Assembly (NCBI GenBank): GCA_029582265.1
Contig: CM055816.1
Span: 82,082,472 to 82,146,471, forward strand
Length of the DNA stretch: 64,000 bases
Reading direction: 5' to 3'
Source: Zoroaster sp. YZ-2022
Taxonomy: Eukaryota > Echinodermata > Asteroidea > Forcipulatida > Zoroasteridae
Shown piece by piece: positions 35,511-46,470 of the stretch (position 1 is its first letter; each line of letters starts with the position of its first letter). A program made the translations under genes and the position numbers. The notes under the pieces were generated by a model that was not told the origin of the DNA, searched no databases, and saw only the letters and a program-made list of their open reading frames with translations.

Positions 35511-36302
35511 CCCACTGTAACAGTGAGCACAGTTATAACTAAATGAAAGAAAACATGAAATCACACATTATCACAATAATTGATTGAAAGAAAACAAATG
35601 AGTTTGAGCAAGTTTGAGCTTATTAAAATAACAAAATGGTGATAGTATTAACATTAGTACATTAACCTAACCTTCTGCATATATAATTATGTAGAGTTTG
35701 AGATTTTGACGATTTTTATAAAGGGCGCCCTCCTTCGACGTAAAACAACGCGCGCTCTCTCTCTTCCTGAAACTTTGCGGTTCGGATGTTTGTATGACAG
35801 AGACAGAAATAAATGTTCCTTTTTACTCGATTAAAAGGAAGTAAGTGATTTTTAATTGTTTCCATGTATTAGTAAGGGTTTTTGTGACCAAGATAATGTC
35901 ATGGTATGTTTTCAAACTAAATCGGGAAGTGGTTAAAGTGTGCATTTTAGTGTACCGGTATATTTTCCAGGCCATGTACTGGGCAGGTCGAGTTGTCTTT
36001 TCTGTGTAATTTCTGAACGATACATGTCCATATGTACTCCTATGATAGTTTGGTTACCATAAATCTGTACCCATTTATACCAGGTGGTGATTAGATACCA
36101 GGGAGGCAGCTGTGCCAGTCACATGTACTGTACATGATGGTTGAACAGAAAGTGTTGGGTGAGTTTGGACACTTGAATTATTTACTTGTATGAAGAAGAC
36201 ACTCAATGTCTAGGATGGAAGTTATTGGCATGTAGAATTTATTGTGCTTTATGTACCACTTTACAGGGGTTTGTTTTATTTACGGGTTTTGGACGATGGA
36301 AG

Positions 36303-36445
36303 TGAATAAACTGCCGACCCATGAAGGGTAATCTTGCTCGTTTTCTGCGAGTTCTTCTCTGTATCCTAGTGGGTACACACCCACACACCGAGATCCACAT
36401 TATAGGGAATCAACCCAGAGCCTGCCCACGCAGACCTCTACAGTT
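36303..36445 (+). promoter_or_regulatory. Possible LTR end and primer-binding region
   Basis: AATAAA (36305) is followed by about 130 bp and then TGGCATCGTAGACAGGATG, the style of a primer-binding site just inside a 5' LTR. The gag-like frame starts 340 bp further. The LTR start was not found and no second LTR is in the window, so this is tentative. Confidence 0.35.
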
Positions 36446-36789
36446 TTGGCATCGTAGACAGGATGCAGAGAAGATGAGGCCCTCAACCCCTAACACTTAA
36501 ATCAAATTTTGACTCAAACTAGTGACAATTGCATGTCACAGTGAAGACACATAGTGTTAAGATATTTGTTGGTACATTTGTATGACTGCTATTTTTTCTG
36601 AATGGTATTATGAGCTATGGTGTTCTAGCTTGAGAATTGTCAATTCAGAATGCTGTAGTAGTGTAAGACCAGACGAGTTGTCTAGATATTTTAAACAGGG
36701 TGTCGCTCCGCGAGTTCTCAAGTGAGACAATAAGCGCTCTCCTCTGTCAGATTTCAAGGGTCGTTTGGGTATTTCATAATTATACGACG

Positions 36790-37161
36790 ATGGCTCTGCC
36801 CGAAGGTTTGGCGGATGCGCTTAAAGTTACACATGAAGCCATTGCAGAGTCATTGGCAAATGCATTGGGAAATTTGAAGCTTGCAAGAACTCCTAAGGTC
36901 AGCCTTGTAAAGTTTTGCGGACCGCCTCGCAAAACAGGAGACCTAACCATAAACGAATGGTTAGAAGAATTTGACTGCTATTCCAGACAACTTGGACTGG
37001 AAAATAGTGATAAAATGGCAGCATTCATTCACGGCCGTTACTCACCGAAAAAAAGAGTGCGCCCTCAGTTTTCAAAAAAGGACAATCGAAAACAGACATC
37101 TTTCTACGCCCTACGAGGGCGCTGTTTGTTATTGTTCAAAAAGGGTAAAACTGCCGCTTGA
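36790..37161 (+). pseudogene. Retrotransposon gag-like fragment
   Basis: From ATG 36790 the frame reads MALPEGLADALKVTHEAIAE, then KVSLVKFCGPP, ..INEWLEEFDCYSRQLGLE and KMAAFIHGR, the amphipathic helical pattern of Gypsy-type gag N-termini (plant-a-product, WLEEF.., SDKMAAF). After HGR the sequence turns basic and unrelated (GTGCGCCCTCAG is a MITE-like phrase), so the gene is truncated there. No protease, reverse transcriptase or integrase follows. Confidence 0.5.
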
Positions 37162-38183
37162 TATACGTAAACATTTCTAGACTTTTCATTGGCGGAAAGG
37201 TTTATGCAAATTATTTAAAGAATGCAATTGATTGAGAAAGTATCAAGAAGTCTAAAAAGGTAGAAGTTCAGAGGTCAAATGATTCCGTGGGCGAACTAGG
37301 TCGCACGTGTAAATCTTAAATGATGCGCACGGTGGTAGCTGCTGAAAATGTGTTCCAAAAGTCGTCATTTCTACGATAAATATCATTTCTACAGAATTAT
37401 GCCACAGGTAAGTTGTATAAATGGACATTAATTGTAGGGATTGATGTGATATTAAAGTGAGGGCAAGTATATTTTTCTTTCGGCGAGGTTTTAGAAAGTC
37501 GGTAAATAACGACCGAACAGTTTTGGTTTTTCGCACTGTCACATGTTTACGTATAGAAATGCATAGTTCAGTACATGTACATGAATGATCGACTATCGTT
37601 AACTTACTTAGGCCATTATCGTTAAGTAGTACATGTATAATGGGGTGGGGGCGAGTGTTGGGGATTACATTGGGCACTTCTGGTTCTAATTTTGAACCGT
37701 CATTTCACATGAAGTTTTACACTGACTTAGCTAAGTGAATACAGCCATGCGGTAGCTTACAGTACATTATTAATATTCACAAATTGGTACAATGTACAAG
37801 ATTCACGAACATTTTGCAGACAGGCCTACAGGTATAACTTTCAAATATTGACATATTTTATTGAACAGCAAATATCACTAATTTTGAACCACCCTAAGCC
37901 TAATTCATCAACATAAATAATGCACGTAGCAGATTAAACTTTAAGATGGTGCTCGTATACCGTAAAAGTGTTTGTTTCAAACACACCTTGTAATAATAGT
38001 TTTTATGCACTCATTTTCTTTACAGAAAATCATTATTGTTAATACAGTCATTATTTACAAATTTATACAGATGTTAAAAATGTGTACAGTTGTGACATGC
38101 AATTGTAAATGCCTTTTGTCTTTGCCAAAACTAGAATATGAAATGTATTACTATATCATTATTTGTTTATATTTGATCCTTAG
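37162..38183. other. No gene seen
   Basis: AT-rich spacer after the gag fragment. The frames present are low-complexity or lack any recognisable pattern. Confidence 0.4.
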
Positions 38184-38247
38184 GAGCCGAGTTTTCCCCA
38201 CAAGAGGTTTTGACAAGAAGTTGTTCATGTACGTGTATGACTGTCAG
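38184..38247 (+). CDS. Candidate isolated exon
   Basis: ATCCTTAG acceptor, then a 64-nt open stretch reading SRVFPTRGFDKKLFMYVYDC, then the donor GTAAATAT. The peptide looks coding but no neighbouring exon was identified. Confidence 0.3.
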
Positions 38248-40711
38248 GTAAATATCTGTTCTGTACCCCACAATTATATCAACAGATTCTTTATAAGTTA
38301 GTACATAGCATAATGTAACTTCTGTATATTATATGCAAGTCACAGTCCAGCAAGAACTGTAATTATTTTCAAATTAAACCCAACTGTCCCAAACCCACCA
38401 AAAATCAACGCATTGTTTTTATTAATTCTGATGGACTGAATGTCATAGACAGTCAAAATGCTTAGGGTGTTAGGGTTTAAATGAACTAATTTAATTAAAT
38501 TAGTTAAGTGACATTCAATGTTTGGTATTAATTGCCGTATAAAGACCGTATGTTGAACTTTTATTCTCATTGGTATGATTGCAGTCGGTCTTGGACTAGG
38601 CAGGTCACAGTGCACGCACAGCTTGTCTGCCACGTACTGTGTACACTGCCAAACTGGTAAAACTTGAAAAGAAATACTATTTACAACTTAAGAATTAGAA
38701 ACTTTGAAAGCAGTTATGGGTGTAGTTTTTTCACATATAATAAGTTAATACTTTCATCCTAGTACATGTGAAGTATTGAAAACGTAGGTCACAGGGAAGT
38801 ATTTTTAAATATTTTTTTAATATACACTGTTTTGTGTAAAAATACAACAAATCTGGTAATTGACATTGACTTTACATTAAAATACCATAGCCTTCTCTCA
38901 GAAAATGTAAACATTTTGGCTCTGCAATACTTATTTTCTTTAAAAAAAACATGTAAAATTGCAATAAAGTCATGTTTACCTAATTTTACATGGCAGGTTT
39001 TCCGGCGAATAAACGATATCTTTAAAAATTTATTTCTCAAGAACCGCTTAGTAACAAAATATAGCATTCAGTGAGGTCTTTCATACAGAATCAAAATTAA
39101 ACATGTGTAATGTATGCTTATTTTTTGAGTGCTCTAGCTACTACTATAACTAATTATCAAACCTACCCCCCCCCCCCCCCCTATTTTCCGCACTTGTTCC
39201 CAACAACAAATTTATTCCTCACTTTTTCTTTTTTTAGCATTGATGACTTTTGACTGAACTTCTGGAGTAGTTGCCACATGGTGACGCCTCATGATTGTCA
39301 TCAGTTGCTGAAGGTTGTCCCTCATCCCGCTGATGGCCCGGCGTGTTCTGTTGAACTGGGTATGAATGAGTTCACCCCCCTGTTCATTCAGCATACCAAA
39401 TGAAATCCAACACCAAACCTGCAGAGCTGCTCAACGGCATGATCTTCTAACAGATGCATTTTGGGTGTAATAGTGGCCGTCATGTGTATTTATAATTTCT
39501 AGGCTTACATGGTTGATGTCCACCCCAATCATATGCTCTGCCACTACACTGTGTGAAACATCCTTTGCACGAGCCTTCCGGGAGCCATCTGCCATGTAAG
39601 CTCGGTAGTCGTTTTGCAGGGTGTCTAGTGTTCGGGGAGATGTTGTTTGCTCACGTTCTGATGGAGGTAGTTTCATTTCTTGTCGTGATGTGTGACAAAA
39701 CAAACAGCAATACCGTGCTAAAAAGAAAATGAATAGTTGTGTTCATGCACGTGTACACTCACTGTACATGTACATACATAACAGGATACATATATAAAAA
39801 AGTATAAATTTAAAATATCAATGTAAATTTTTTTCAAAAGAAGAAATATGTACATGTTTAAAAATTGCACTTAATATTGTACAGTGCCTCAAATGTAATA
39901 CTACAGATCAATCATTTACCATTACAGCTGCAGATTCCATATATTTTTGTGAGCAGTTCGTAATCTCCAAATACGAATAATCGAATGGACTTTCCTCTGC
40001 AGAAAAATGTACACAAATTATATGATCAAGTCAAACAAAAACAATAGTATTTAGTCTTTATTATTATTTGTTATGTGCACACAAAAACAACAAATGAACA
40101 CTAACCTCCATTTTAGATGTTTGAGGCTTGACACTTAATGTAGCACTGGCTTAATGTGTTGCAAATTTGTCATCGAGTCTTGAGCCTCAAAACATCAGAA
40201 TACAACGGTATTTTTGGTAGAGTTGGGATGGATAGTGTTGGCAACCTGGAAGGCAAATTTGAATGACTTGCCCCCTTTGTCCCCACCAACTTTAATCCAT
40301 ATTTCATCATCAGGAATTATGCCATCATGCCATGTCAGGGAACCGTTCATAAGAAATGAAGTGGAAATGAAAAGGCAATGTTATGAAATTCACAATTACA
40401 AAATGCTTCAATTAAATGTTTATTGTTATGTAAGCATAAAGATGCTACTTACTGATCATGCCTGTTGAGGTAGTCCAATATCATGCCATTCAAATCCTTG
40501 ACATGAACATATGGGACATCTTGTGTTTTCATGCCGTCCATGCCACTGGATTCGTTTGAACTGAACACCATTGGCTCAAGTGACCCAACCAGGTTGTCAT
40601 TCAGTAGAGATTCCTGTCTCTTTCTCATGCCTCTTTCAGATGTGAAACTTGCACTGACTGTCCCAACATATCTGTATGTAAAAGTTGTAAATACAAAAGA
40701 AATGTTCATAA

Positions 40712-40903
40712 TGACGTCACGAACTGAAGGACGCCCTCGTTCAGAGGTAAAAGAAGACCACTCATTGGTTCATGTATATGCGCTGCACATACACTGCACG
40801 CTGCCACACCTTTAAGTGCATGTACTGTATGTGCAGTGCACATCCCAATGAATGACATTGTTTTACCTTAGAATGAGGGTGCTGTTTGTGATGTCAGTCC
40901 ATG
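40712..40903. mobile_element. MITE inside the RAG1-NTD-type gene
   Basis: The left side TGACGTCACGAACTGAAGGA..CGCCCTCGTTCAGAGGTAAA is mirrored on the right by TTTTACCTTAGAATGAGGGT..GATGTCAGTCC. It is intronic, between G2 and G3. It shares GCGCCCTC..GAGGTAAAA wording with 13100-13217. Confidence 0.65.
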
Positions 40904-40927
40904 TATTACATGTATGTATATTCATTA

Positions 40928-41029
<102 letters not shown>

Positions 41030-41312
41030 ATTACACTTTATATTAAAAGGAAAGTGATAGTATACATACATGTATGCATAATGTTCGTAGAAAACAAGCA
41101 ATTTTACCTTCTTAATTTCCTGACTTGTTCCCATGTTAGCTGACAATCGTGCATCATTGCCAGTGTTTGGTCAGGTCCAACAGTCTTAGTGGTCACGGTT
41201 TTCGGTTGTAAATCTGGGGTCGTTGGTGGTCGCTTCATTTGCACATATGCGGGCTGATTTTAACACAAAAAGATAGATGAAATGCATTCCTATGTATTTT
41301 ACTTTATTACAT

Positions 41313-41536
41313 TTAAAGGAGCAGTATTGTCATGGTCAGAGTAGATTTTCGACAGGGCATGGAATTGATGTCCTAGTTTAATATGAACACAGTGACTGAA
41401 AATTACAGGCTCATTTTTGCAGCAGCAACGGTAATATGTCCTTATCATGCGAGGGATTATTTTCAGTCACCGAGTTAATCTAAAACTAGCATACCAATTC
41501 CATGCCCTGTTTATCGCGACGATACTGCCCCTTTAA
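41313..41536. mobile_element. MITE with TTAAAGG ends, related to 8334-8556
   Basis: Left end TTAAAGGAGCAGTATTGTC, right end complement TTAAAGGGGCAGTATCGTC. A second inverted pair lies inside (GGGCATGGAATT / AATTCCATGCCC). The body phrase TTATTTTCAGTCACCGAGTT matches the 8.4-kb copy. Intronic between G1 and G2. Confidence 0.8.
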
Positions 41537-42892
41537 TTACTGGTTTTGTTAGTATCATTACTTTGTATTATTAGGCGTACACGTATGTCTTACATGTTAT
41601 TCTATTTATTTTGTTTAATTCATAAATTTCCAAAATAATTTAGACAATTGATTGGACAAAACTTAATCACAGGGGGTGTATCAACGCATTAATGGGAATA
41701 AATATTTTTACGCTAGTTCTTTACCACAGTATAATGACATGTTTGTATGTCGTCACAGGATATAAGGACCTCGCCTTCGGATCAGTCATTAATGCCCGTG
41801 GTCACGCCAAAAACCGGTATTTAACCTGCGGTCAAGACCGTGTGCTAAATTTTTATTCCCTTAAATGTTATAACGCTGGGGGTATAAACATTTACTTTAA
41901 TACTAACCCGTCCTGGTGTTTTGAGCTGAGCAACCCTGTCTGTAGTTATAAGTTTTAGCCATGTCCATGCATCACTAGCTGCCTCTATTTCCTTTGGGAT
42001 TGGAGTTCCTTTGCTGTGTTGGATGGCCTTGGATTTTAACAAATCTGCTGCTTTGATTATTTCTGGGTCTAGATTTGATTGTGGACTTGTAGACTGGGTT
42101 GCAGGTGTTGAGCATATTTTGCAATGACAAATGGCAGGCTTAGGGGGTTTGGGGAGACATACATGATTTGCCATTTTGTCCAATTTTCCAACACTTCCAC
42201 ATTGTGTGCAAACAGTCAGAAGGACACTGAGTTGGAGTCTAAGAATCCTTGGAACTTGGGAAACTTCTGTATAGTTAATTGATGCTTTACAAACAGGGCA
42301 TGGTACTTCGGGTTGTTTGTTAAACTGGAACCATCCAGATAAGCAGTTAGCACAGAAGTTATGTTCACAGAGGGTTTGTACTGAAGGGGAACTTAACACA
42401 CATTGGCAGATGGGTTTCCTCATCCTTAGATTTACCAAGGATGTCAATGAGTGGCGTTACATTGTAGCTGTTGGTAGTGTTTATACTGGCGAACAATTTA
42501 TCTGGCAATTCCTCAATTACTGTGGTTTTATGAAGTGGACCCCTGTATATTTTTGCTGTTGGTGTTCTACCTCTACGGTTTATTGTAGTACAGACTCTAC
42601 ATTGACCTACTCGTGGGTGCTTCTCCCAAGTAACAATTTCAATTCTTGTTTCTTGATGCTCACGGTTTCCTGATGAAATGTACCGTAATGTTCTTGCACA
42701 TCTGTAGCATACAAACTGGGGATGTATATCTGGATCATCACTCCATGTATTTAAATTGAAAGCTGTAGAAATTTCCTTGGTGTATTTAGTGCATGGTACT
42801 GGCTTAGTGTTATTTTTTGTATGTCTCTGAGTGACAAGTCTTCTACCACATATCCGACATAATTTATTTAAAGAACTTATATGGAATTCCAT

Positions 42893-43689
42893 TTTATGAT
42901 GTAATAAATGTAACACTATAAATGACACATAAAAACCTGACTTGGAGTATCACTTTCATGCCGTCTCCGCGATGAGCTGACCTCCCACCGCTGAGCGCTG
43001 TGTATAATTATACTATGTAATGTGTATATGTACTATTTAATATTAACAATTTTTTTTCATTCATAATTCCCGCGCTACTATACGTACATAATTACCCTTA
43101 CGTGTATACGTATACACGTATGGTAATATACATGTACATACGGTGTACTGTGTGTGAGTGCGTACGTTGAACTTACATGCGCCCACACACACAACTCGTA
43201 ATGCATGCATTTATATGGGGAAACTCGTACGAACTTGAACTCGGAGTGAAAAAACCGCCGTGAAAAAAAACGTATCTCGAAATTTAAATTTGCCCTCATC
43301 ATTATATTTAGAGTAAGAATTTAATAATTTATAATTTAACAAGCTTTTGATATGAAATGCACAAGGAAATGATGAAAATGTGATATTTATGTCTTCCAAA
43401 AATAGTGTAAGACGTTCGTTTTTACGTTTTTCTGTGAGCCACCAAGCATAACAAAATCCTACTTTTTTATGCTTTCCCATAATGTTGATGCCTTAATATG
43501 TCCTAAAATGACAACAAATGACAAAATATCGTTTTATTACAATATGTTTTTAGTATATTTTCGAAAAATCAAGTAATTACAGCAGTTTAAAAAATTATAC
43601 CCGATGCGGCTTTGTACGTGTATACGCCGCAGTGTTTGTTGCACAATAAACAAACGATTATTGGAGGAAACATTTCTCAACACACGCAT
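42893..43689. other. Spacer upstream of the RAG1-NTD-type gene
   Basis: No coding sequence seen. A GTATACGTATACACGTAT palindrome-like stretch lies near 43100-43120. The region just above 42892 is the probable promoter side, but no motif is certain. Confidence 0.35.
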
Positions 43690-46470
43690 GCTGGATACTT
43701 CGTTTGCGTGCGCGCTATGCAATTGGAACGGCCGTGGCCCTTAAGTTTACTGTAAAAGTCTCCGTGAGGAGGTAGTTCTGTGGCGTTCAGTTTGTCTAGG
43801 TCGTCCATCCACTCGTATGGGAAACACCATTTTTCTTCACAGCAGTCATAGGCCTTCAAGAATTTGGCGTAGCTGCAGCCGGGTGCCAAGTAGTTCGTGA
43901 TGTCAATGAATTTAAGTCTTGAGGGCCATGTAGGTTCCTGTCCTTTTGATAATGAAGTCGATGGGATCCGTGCGCTGTAACTCTGACTATAAGTATCGTT
44001 TGACGAGGTTGAAATCGTAAGAATCTGAGTTGAAGCCAAGAACCGGCAATTCCATCAGAAACCTGTCCAGTTCTTCTTTCAGCTTTTCCAGGATTTGTTT
44101 TCTTGTGGGTTGCTTCTTCTGTAGCTTCCGCATCATGGTCGTTTTCTGCTATGGTGTGTCCGTCGTTTTCACTATGAATCAGGTCGTCGATTTCCTGGAA
44201 CACCCGCTCAAACTTTTCCAGCAGGCATATGTAGGCGGACTCACTGATCTGCTGGAGGTAGTCCACCATCTCTGAAACTAGGGTATTGGAGTTTCCTTGT
44301 GTCACGAAGCATCGGGGAGCTTCGAAGTCTGGGACATTGCTTGCAACACTGACGCTCAAAGATACGTGCTGACGTTCCCAGTGCACCTTGTCTGCCTTGG
44401 GCTGGTTTTCTCGGGGTACAGGCTGAAAGTAGCTCTCAAAGTCAAATGTTGCGCGGTATGGGTAGTACCGATTATCTTTGTTCACCTCGATCCCTTCATC
44501 GGCCAATCTGTCGAATACAGTGCGGGGTATGTGATAGGCACCACCGGGAAATTGGTGCTTTACATTCGTATCGCAGGTGACTTCGTGTCGATGCAGATCA
44601 TTTGACCGGGTGAATGCAGTGTTACACTTTGTGCAGGTGTAACACCGGCTGTACTTTTTCCGGTCCTGGACGTAAGAAAAGTGTCGGCCACATAAGTTGA
44701 GGGTCAGGGTGCTATTGTAGCGACGGTGACTCCGTCTTACCAATTCTGCGAAGATATGGCGATGTGGTTCGTCGTGCTGTTCTGCTCCGACCGGATCTCC
44801 ATCTTGTTCCTCGTCAATCTCCGCAGGGATGAGTGAATAGACTTGTATGTTGACCTTGAATATTTTCTCCAGCTGAGATAGGTCGTCTAGTGTCACCCCG
44901 GCAATATGTTGCCTACATGTGTCACGCTTATACTCTTCGATCAGGGTGTCGGCCCCTTGGTGCAACGCTAGGTGTCGGAAAAAACAATGCTTGTCGTTGA
45001 ACCGCTGACCATCTCTGTAATTTCCCACGAGGCTGACAAGTCCTTCGTTGTTTTTGACAAAGGCAGGAAGATCTTCTGTTGGCGCACCAATTGGAAATGC
45101 CCTAAGCTTGTTGACGTACACCGTCATGTTGGTGACGTGGGCAACGAACGGTCCATTTCGTGTCCGGTCGCTGCAGCATACCAAAATGAAGCACATCAGC
45201 TTCCTGGACTTGCCTAACTAGGTGGTCGAGATCCTCTTGGGATGATATAAACGCAGGCGACGGGAAAAGGCGGGCGTTGTTGTGACTTGCATGGAAGTAC
45301 CTTAATGATCCCGTCTCGGTATGTCTCAACACAACACCGAAGGAGAGGTTCACCTTCACCCGGCATCGGAGGCGTTGAAAAAAAAAAACCGCAAGGGCAT
45401 CTTCAACGGTGAAACCACGAAGGCCAAGCATTCGGAAATTGTATATATCCTGAATTGAGCGGCCGGTTGAATGATGAGTTCGTATGCATGACCAGTTGGT
45501 CTGCAGCCTCCTCGTCATCAAGTACCACTTCATCAAACAAATCCAGGTCCTCATGAAGGTCATCCGGTTGATCTGGGGGCTGTTGTGAGCGATTTGGGGA
45601 TAGGGGTTGTGCGTGTGGTGTCGACGGGGCTTCCACAGGTGGTGGTACATGTGGCGTTGGTATTGGAAGAGGTGCATCTATAGTTGATGGTCGCTCCAGT
45701 TTATCTTTAATGCTGGGGCAGTATTTGTTACGATGCCTCCTCATTGTGGATCTTCTGGTGAACGACTTCCCACAGGCTGGGCAAGAGGGCCGCTTCACTT
45801 TACAATTTCCCTTTACCTTGGGAATTCGCTTCTTCACTAATTGTCCTCTCTTGTCGGACGAACCTGACGGATGATTTTTCCTATGTCTATTTAGACTGTC
45901 CATTCGACTGAAGGATTTTCACAGGTTGAACAGGACAAAGCTTGATGTTTTGTGTTTCTTTTCGTGCCGCTTTAGGTTGTCGGTGCGCGTGAATGTTTTT
46001 TCAGTGTTGGTGGAAACATCATTCTGCAAGAAAAATAATAATAATAAAGTCAAAAATACTACCGGGCCTTGTATAAAACATTTTTGATAATTTAAGTTTT
46101 ACAAAAGATCATTCAAAATTTAAATTCGTCTCAGTTCCACTCACCATTGGAACTCGAGGTCGTGCTGCCAATTCTTCAGCCACACGGGGAGAAGACGCTG
46201 GTACGTCTTCAGCTACACGGGGAGGAGACGCTGGTACATCTTCAGCTACACGGGGAGGAGACGCTGGTACATCTTCAGCTACACGGGGAGGAGACGCTGG
46301 TACATCTTTAGCTACACGGGGAGGAGACGATGGTACATCTTCAGCTACACGGGGAGGAGACGCTGGTACATCTTCAGCTACACGGGGAGGAGACGCTGGT
46401 ACGTCTTCAGGAGAATCTTCGTCAATGGGGGAAATGTCAGCTGAGTCTCAGCTACGAAGCAAGCATTTTT
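43690..46470 (-). pseudogene. Protein-primed family B DNA polymerase remnant (Polinton/Maverick-like), N-terminal and exonuclease part only
   Basis: Read on the minus strand: an acidic/proline repeat exon (about 46445-46145, donor GTGAGT); C2H2-like fingers at 46020-45740 (FTRTDNLKRHEKKH; CPACGKSFTRRSTMRRH); a Pro/Asp linker; a conserved N-terminal domain; another zinc pair (CYTCTKCNTAFTRSNDLHRH); then 3'-5' exonuclease motifs, ATFDFESYF (Exo I), a GFNSDSYDFNL-type Exo II and a FIDITNYLAPG segment near Exo III. This order is typical of polymerases of Polinton/Maverick elements and their virus-like relatives. The palm and thumb (YxDTD region) are absent: homology stops near 43735. Several single-base frame changes occur (about 45917, 45440, 45160, 44095, 44000, 43930). 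No integrase, capsid or ATPase gene is nearby, so only a broken piece of the element remains. Confidence 0.7.
46168..46408. repeat. 33-bp tandem repeat coding an 11-residue unit
   Basis: Seven units at exactly 33-bp spacing (GGTAC(A/G)TCTTCAGCTACACG, anchors at 46201, 46234, 46267, 46300, 46333, 46366, 46399). On the minus strand each encodes PPRVAEDVPAS in the frame of the polymerase-type gene. Units are nearly identical, so the expansion is recent. Confidence 0.85.

Noticed and set aside
43856..46470. Complete Polinton/Maverick element
   Set aside because: No integrase, packaging ATPase, protease or capsid-type frame is present and no terminal repeats were found.
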